This document shows, one piece after another, positions 57,719-64,000 of a stretch of DNA of 64,000 bases; position 1 is the first letter of the stretch, and each line of letters begins with the position of its first letter. The stretch spans positions 4,769,940 to 4,833,939 of the forward strand of contig OZ026563.1 of assembly GCA_964020155.1 (NCBI GenBank), read 5' to 3'. Under the pieces are notes generated by a model, which was given only the letters and a program-made list of their open reading frames with translations, was not told the origin of the DNA and searched no databases. The translations under genes and the position numbers were made by a program. This DNA is from Chondrilla cf. caribensis. Taxonomy: Eukaryota; Porifera; Demospongiae; Chondrillida; Chondrillidae.

Positions 57719-57851
57719 ATTCCCTTCTCTCTGTGGAGCTTGTGGGGAATAGAAGTTAAATGCAAATAAGTTCGTTTTGTTGCGCCCTGAAAGTAGTCTT
57801 CGCGTTCCTCTCCTCCGTTCCTACGCTATACAGAAGCTCCTGGAGGACGGA
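57719..57851. promoter_or_regulatory. Short gap between divergent NOS1AP and TMC start codons
   Basis: Only 133 bp separate the two proposed start codons, so a bidirectional promoter is likely. The TMC start is uncertain, because the open frame extends further upstream without a Met. Confidence 0.5.
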
Positions 57852-60800
57852 ATGGCATGCCTACACCTTATCTACATTCCTCGCGTGTTTTTAAGCACCA
57901 CAGGGGAACTTCCGGTAATCCATATATGGCTGTCCCTTTTAATTGCAGAAATTGTTGATTTAGAAGAGATCGAACTGCCGATTTTGGATTGCCAACAGGA
58001 AGAGGAGCTGGACTGGGGTCAACATGTGGGGGAAGCAGATAATTTGGACCAGACCAAGGACAGGACAAAAGATGTTGACCTGAAATGGGAGACCTGTGGT
58101 GTCATACTGGGGATGAGCGAGCTGGATTTCATGTCAAGACAAAGATACTTGGATGCAGGGGAGTGAGTTATATACCAGCATTGCAGCCACTGTTGGTTAC
58201 AGTAAACAATTCTCTGCAATGAGTGAATCAATCCAGATTCAAGACAAGCAGCATGTAGAGTGATGTGGGTGAAGGCGCATGTAGAGTGATGTAGGTGAAG
58301 GCGCATGTAGAGTGATGTAGGTGAAGGCGCATGTAGAGTGATGTAGTGGTGACAACAGTAAACACTATTGTTGGTTACCCTTCCTTACTCGACAATAGCA
58401 TTATTGACTAAGGGGCAGTGTGGCTTCTGTGTGTGGAGCACAGACCTTGTAAGGCAGGTGCATCCTTCGGTGTTTGCACACACAGGATTTAAGGAAGAAT
58501 TGCTGTGTGTGTTTAGTGTTGTTGAAAGGCGTGTTTTTACAAGGAGACACGTTCACCTAATATGCTGTTGTGTGTGTGCACTATTGAGTGTTCTATATAT
58601 GCTCAAATACAGGCAGAGTGGCTTTATTAGGAGCCAGGAAAGTCTACACAGCCAGAGAAGACCCACCACCAGCTCAAGTGCACACAAGTTCATCAAAGAA
58701 CAGAGGAAGATAATTAAAACATTCAAGGCTCAACCTTGGTCCATGGCAATAAAAATAGCTGCCACAAGGTGCTACTTGTTAATGCAATTTGTTGTCAGTT
58801 TTGTTCAACCATTCACACATATTCTGTGGGCAATCCAGACACTACAAGACAAACATATTGCTCTCTGAACCGGAAATGGACAAATTTGATTTGCTATTGG
58901 ACAGGACCTATAAGGTTTGGTGGGTGTGGTCTGGTACTATGGGTGTGGTCTGATATGGTAGGTGTGGTCTGGTACTGTGGATGTGATAAGGTGCTGCAAA
59001 TGTCTCTGTATGAGCAACATCCTTATATTCTGAATATATACGTATGTAATAGTGTACTATAGAAATACAAGCATGTAAATGTGTATACATATGTGAACAT
59101 ACGGAGATTGTAATGTGTGGGGGGACACTAGCCCTTGGGTGGTAGTGGTAGTGGCTGCACTTCCTGTTCCCTCACTAGCTCTACAGATGGACTAAGAAGA
59201 GAGGAACTGATATCAGGGATTGGCTGACCATCGGCAATCGATTCATAAAGTCTATTGAAGGAAGGTTTGGATCCAGTGTGGCCTCCTTCTTCACCTTCCT
59301 GAGATGGTTGTGTGCACTGAACCTCCTCATGACTGTGCTGGTGCTGGTGTTTATGGTGATACCACAGGTGTGTGAGGGGGTGGGTGGACGTCCTTTGAGT
59401 ACATGTGTGAGGGGGTGGGTGGACGTCCTGTGAGTACATGTGTGAGGGGGTGGGTGGACGTCCTGTGAGTACATGTGTGAGGGGGTGGGTGGACGTCCTG
59501 TGAGGACATGTGTGTGAGGGGGTGGGTGGACGTCCTGTGAGTACATGTGTGAGGGGGTGGGTGGACGTCCTGTGAGGACATGTGTGAGGGGGTGGGTGGA
59601 CGTCCTGTGAGGACATGTGTGAGGGGGTGGGTGGACGTCCTGTGAGGACATGTGTGTGAGGGGGTGGGTGGACATGTGTCTGAGGGGGTGGGTGGACGTC
59701 CTGTGAGGACATGTGTGTGAGGGGGTGGGTATTCCATGGGAACATGTACGTACCTATGTAGGTGTACAGTGTGCACCACACGTTGTGTCCTTGGTCCTCT
59801 GTGGTCTAGTACATAGCAGGGGGCGGGGGCTAACCCATTGCTGCACGCCCTTCCACAGATAACAGCCGGACATGGCTTGGATGTACCACAAGAAGTACAG
59901 GAGACCAGTACACTGACGTCTTTTGTGTTTGATGGGAAGGTAACAGATGGTTGATCCAGATGTTGACTCTGCTGGGGATGTCAGTGTGACATGTTTGTAG
60001 GGAACTGCATTCGAATACTCTGTGCTCTTCTATGGCTTCTACGACAGTGGACAAAATGAACCGTACTCCTCACCCCCTCCAAATCCCCACCCCTTTATTG
60101 GACTGGGCTACAAGCTACCCTTGGCATATATCTTGTCTATTATGATCTTGTTTGTGGTCAGCACAGGAACCATCCTTATGAAGTGAGGCCTGATAACCCA
60201 TAGTGCCACACCCCTGCCACACCTACTCTCACCTCCACCACTCCCATGCAGTATGGCTGAGAAGTACAAGCTCCTACAAAGGACAAAGATCTCTGAGCAC
60301 TATCCTTTCTCTTGGAGGGTGTTTGCCGGCTGGGATCATGCCATCACTCACGGGGAAACAGCACTCTTGAAGTCCTGCCATATTACAACCTCCCTCAGAG
60401 TGGGTGATAGCCAACATGGTCTATGTTCCTCTGTGTGTCTGGCCCACGTCTATGATATTGCTCTGTGTGTCTGGCCCACGTCTGTGATATTGCTGTGTGT
60501 GTCTGGCCCACGTCTGTGATATTGCTGTGTGTGTCTGGCCCACGTCTGTGATATTGCTCTGTGTGTCTGGCCCACGTCTGTGATATTGCTGTGTGTGTCT
60601 GGCCCACGTCTGTGATATTCCTGTGTGTGTCTGGCCCACGTCTGTGATATTGTTGTGTGTGTCTGGCCCACGTCTGTGATATTCATACGTGTGTCTGGCC
60701 CACGTCTATGATATTCCTGTGTGTATCTGGCCCACGTCTGTGATATTCCTGTGTGTGTCTGGCCCACGTCTGTGATATTGTTGTGTGTGTCTGGCCCACG

Positions 60801-62733
60801 TCTGTGATATTCCCATGCTTGCCCTCTCTCCCTTGTTGGTTGTCATTGGCGTACATTTGGTAGGAGACCATCAGTGAGATGGAGAAAGTGGAAAGCAAAC
60901 ATGAGTAAGATGTATTACTAGTCACTCCACTTCACCACACCCATGTCCACACCCTCAACCACACCCCCTATAGTTGGAAGAAGATATTTGTGCGTGTGAT
61001 AACCAATATCGGTGTTCTGTTGATCCTGGGAGGGAGCAGCTATTGTATTGTACTGGCAGTGGAGAACCTACAACAGCAAAACCCTCAGAGAGATAGCGAT
61101 CTGAGGAGTATTTTGACTCTGGATGGACTCTGGAACTTCCTCCTTTCTTTCCAGGTATGTCACAGGCACACACACACACACACACACGCACACACACACA
61201 CACACAGTATTTTATTATGGTTATACATGTAAATGTGCACAGGTCCAAGTAGTGGTGGTAGCACGTAACTTCATCCTCCCCTGGGTGTTCATTGGAGTTG
61301 AGTACATGGAGAGGCATCATCCAAGAACTGCACTGAAGCTGATGCTCGTTAGGTAGGCGTGTAGCCTGCCTCACTACGTGAAGACTGAATACATGGATTG
61401 TATGTGTTCTTCAATTGACCCCACCCACTCCCCACTAGGATGTTCCTCATGTACGCCACCAGTCTCTATGTGCTGATAATAGCACTGTTGACTCTCACCC
61501 AACTATGTGTGAGTGGATATTGACTGTGTGACATTTATTGCTATAACAACCCATATCTAGACACCTGGTTATTTTAGGGAATCCCCCAAGCCAACCCCAC
61601 CAACACCACCTCTGGCTACACCCTCGGGAACTCTTCGGTCAACGTCTCGTCCCAGAGCCCTCCTGACGACTGTTGCTGGGAGACAACAGTGGGTCAGGAG
61701 TTCTATAAACTATCCTGGAGCCACCTGGGGGCGGAGATTGGTAGTTTGCTGGCTGCTGATGTTCTGAGGTATGTGGTGGTCCTTATCAAGCCTTTCAAGA
61801 GATTGGGTCCTGCTGAGTTCAATCTGGCTAACAATATACTGAAGCTGGTGTATGGACAAGCACTGGTGTGGTGAGCGTGTGTAGAGATGAGTGCGGATAG
61901 CATATAGAGTGTGATGAGTGTCGATAATGCAGTGTGATGAGTGGTCCATGTAGGGATGAGTGTGTGTTAGGTGTGGTGTGCATACAACCAGAGCTGGCTC
62001 TAGTGAAGGGAAGACTGCTAGGTGCAGTAGGAACCAGGGATGGGAGAGGGAACCAGGGATGGGAGAGGGAACCAGGATGGGAGAGGGAACTAGGATGGGA
62101 GAGGGAACCAGGATGGGAGAGGGAACCAGGATGGGAGAGGGAACCAGGGATGGGAGAGGGAACAAGGGATGGCTGAGGGAACCAGGGATGGGAGAGGGAA
62201 CCAGGGATGGGAAAGGGAACCAGGGATGGGAGAGGGAACCAGGGATGGGAGAGGGAACCAGGGATGGGAAAGGGAACCAGGGATGGGAGAGGGAACCAGG
62301 GATGGGAAAGGGAACCAGGGATGGGAGAGGGAACCAGGGATGGGAGAGGGAACCAGGGATGGACCAATAGTGGTTTGGTGTGTTTATAGAGTGAATAATG
62401 AATATACTTAGAATGCACATGACTTGAAGTGTCCCTATCTGTGTAGGATGGGAGTGCTGTTCTGTCCCCTGCTGCCAGCGATCACACTCGTCAAGTGCCT
62501 CTCCCTATTCTACATTCGAGTGTACGTTGTGCGCTACCTCAACCGTCCCCCCAAGGCCATGTTCCGGGTGGCATCCACCAGGAATTTCTACATGCTTCTC
62601 CTCCTCCTGATGGTCTTCCTCTGCGTGTTTCCCGTCGGCTATGCTGCTATGAGGATGCTACCCTCCACCTACTGTGGACCCTTCAGGTGGTTGAACCATG
62701 TACATTGTCTACACCAATACTAATGTGCACGTC

Positions 62734-62766
<33 letters not shown>

Positions 62767-63356
62767 GCGCGCACACACGCACACACACACATACTCGCAC
62801 ACATACGTACACATGCACATCTCCTTTTGTGCACTCTTCCTGAAAAATTATAATTTGATTAAACTGAATATCCAATTACATGTCACGCATCCACTACTGC
62901 CACATCCGGCTTTATCCCCAGGGGACTCACCACCATGATGCAAACCATAGACAATGAGATCATGACTTGGCCAAATACAGTCCAACTTGCTATTGAATAC
63001 ATCAAGACATCTTCTGTGTTGATACCTCTATTCTCACTTTTATGGTGCGTGTTCGTGTGTGTATGAGTGCATGAGTGTATGTGTGTTGTGCGTGTGTGTG
63101 TCTGTGTGTGTGTGTATGTGTAACTACGGCTGTGGGTGAAGGTGCTAACATGGATAGATCTGCGATCAACCGAGCTCTGATCAATACCCGCTATCCCACT
63201 CCATATTTAGTGTCATTATCTACTATTATGCTGCTCTGTCCAACGCTCTTGTAGAAGTCAACAAGGACCTCATCCTCCAGCTCCATGTGGTGGGTACATG
63301 TTCAAATCTGTTTATGGATATTAAATTCCATTGAAATCTCTCTAATACGTACATGT

Positions 63357-63421
<65 letters not shown>

Positions 63422-63853
63422 AGCGTACAGATGCCAAGGAACGAGTTGCCAAAGAATGTGAGTGTTAACTTTACAACTTTAGTCTTTAGTCAGTATGTAC
63501 TGTGTACATGTGTGTGGTATGGTGGTATGTACGTACATACATATGTGTGGTGTGATGTATGTGTGTATGTGTTATGTGCAATGACTAACATATCCAATCC
63601 ATGACAATAGAGGAGTTTATCTTAATTTTATTCAGCTATTGCAAAGAAGAAGGCTTTTGAACACAACATAGCCCCCACCACCAAGGACAAGATTGACAAG
63701 TCCTGTCATGATGGGGAACAGGTCATGACTAATTCCAGCCAGTTTCTCTCCAATAAAAATAGTGATAAAATAAGACAGCTCCCCTACCCCCAGGGTGTAG
63801 TGGAACGCAAGTCAGGGATAGTAGTGAACCACATTGTGGTGAATTGTGATTGA
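57852..63853 (+). CDS. TMC: Transmembrane channel-like (TMC) protein
   Basis: TMC proteins are multi-pass membrane proteins; some form mechanotransduction channels. Sixteen exons join in consistent phase: 57852-58163, 58612-58766, 59217-59371 (FGSSVASFFTFLRWL), 59859-59940, 60001-60182, 60252-60399 (HYPFSWRVFAGWDHAI), 60864-60904, 60974-61154, 61243-61352, 61439-61508, 61578-61870, 62447-62686, 62922-63044, 63212-63289, 63421-63457 and 63636-63853. The TMC signature CWETTVGQE lies in the 61578-61870 exon. Hydrophobic segments in that order fit the ten-helix TMC fold, and the N-terminus is acidic. The cytoplasmic tail is short (ends VVNCD). Paralogue class (TMC1/2/3, 4/8, 5/6 or 7) cannot be assigned. 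The first exon before residue ~40 has no family match and its start is the weakest point. Confidence 0.95.
58210..58346. repeat. Copy of the DCDC1-like exon 2 acceptor region and minisatellite inside TMC intron 1
   Basis: The first 41 bp match 51570-51610 with three mismatches. They run into about 3.7 units of the same 26-bp repeat. The copy carries the acceptor-like ttgcag (read on the - strand) in an intron of an opposite-strand gene. Confidence 0.93.
59365..59735. repeat. G-rich minisatellite in TMC intron 3
   Basis: About 11 units of 32-36 bp with core gtgtgagggggtgggtggac. It begins directly after the splice donor at 59371. Confidence 0.95.
60425..60812. repeat. Minisatellite in TMC intron 6
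   Basis: About 12-13 units of 29-31 bp with core tgtgtctggcccacgtctgt. Confidence 0.95.
62030..62357. repeat. Purine-rich minisatellite in TMC intron 11
   Basis: About 17 units of 18-19 bp with core gggaaccagggatgggaga, almost pure purine on the + strand. Confidence 0.95.
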
Positions 63854-64000
63854 ACTGTTTCCATGGTAACTGCTGTAGACCAATAAGGATTACACGAAAG
63901 AATGCATTAACTGAATTAAATAATGATATCAAGTGATATTATGTATGATGGGGCCAAATTATTTGCTTGAAATGCATTGAACAGTTTCTATAGATTTGAA
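63854..64000. other. 3' flank of TMC to the window edge
   Basis: 147 bp with no coding signal. An attaaa-type polyadenylation variant lies near 63915. Confidence 0.5.

Noticed and set aside
57777..57851. Upstream extension of the TMC open frame
   Set aside because: No ATG in this part and no family similarity; the frame is probably open by chance in the 5' UTR.

Overview
The window reads as nuclear DNA of an early-branching animal, most likely a demosponge. This is inferred from gene content and architecture; no marker gene fixes the species. The genes are animal genes split by many short GT-AG introns. They include two secreted TGF-beta ligands, SRCR-SRCR-FN3 receptors of a kind abundant in sponges, alpha-spectrin with its SH3 domain, NOS1AP, TMC, PPP1R21 and a sperm-type Na+/H+ exchanger. 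Genes sit only tens to hundreds of bases apart, and almost every intron above about 300 bp is filled by a minisatellite or a CA/TG microsatellite. I see no bacterial, viral or CRISPR content, and no rRNA or tRNA genes.

Layout: 1-8787 (-) is the N-terminal half of alpha-spectrin, running off the left edge. 9187-11560 (+) is a DOK-like PH+PTB adaptor, head-to-head with spectrin. 13478-16189 and 16734-18846 (+) are two tandem SRCR/FN3 single-pass receptors. 19829-27411 (-) is an SLC9C exchanger with a voltage sensor and a cyclic-nucleotide-binding domain. 27443-28577 and 29223-30325 (+) are two tandem TGF-beta-family ligands. 30463-41560 (-) is an STKLD1-like kinase with a C-terminal armadillo-like region. 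42468-47564 (-) is PPP1R21. 47586-52043 (-) is a DCDC1-like doublecortin protein. 52352-57718 (-) is NOS1AP. 57852-63853 (+) is a TMC channel-like protein. The last 147 bp hold no gene.

Shared themes are the membrane skeleton and scaffolding (spectrin, NOS1AP), signalling (DOK, TGF-beta, kinase), endosome/RNA transport (PPP1R21), microtubules and flagella (DCDC1, SLC9C) and mechanosensation (TMC). The genes do not form an operon-like pathway. Three pairs are head-to-head, with CDS starts 399, 31 and 133 bp apart. One same-strand pair (DCDC1 then PPP1R21) is separated by 21 bp.

The best signals for a second look are: a 221-bp spectrin exon plus intron flanks present twice in one gene with four mismatches; a similar 144-bp near-identity between the two receptors; two adjacent TGF-beta ligands that both lack the inter-chain cysteine; the 31-bp exchanger/ligand promoter; and repeat or palindrome insertions shared between loci. 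I found no clearly new multi-gene system.

Gene spans are given from start to stop codon including introns. Exon edges were read by eye from GT/AG and reading phase. Shorter CA/TG runs not listed separately lie at about 9441-9472, 15926-15990, 18188-18244, 20475-20555, 22792-22840, 25250-25330, 32610-32662, 33659-33721, 41216-41264, 42885-42980, 49323-49400, 49797-49882, 50270-50405, 56520-56592, 61167-61206, 62736-62800 and 63358-63419.
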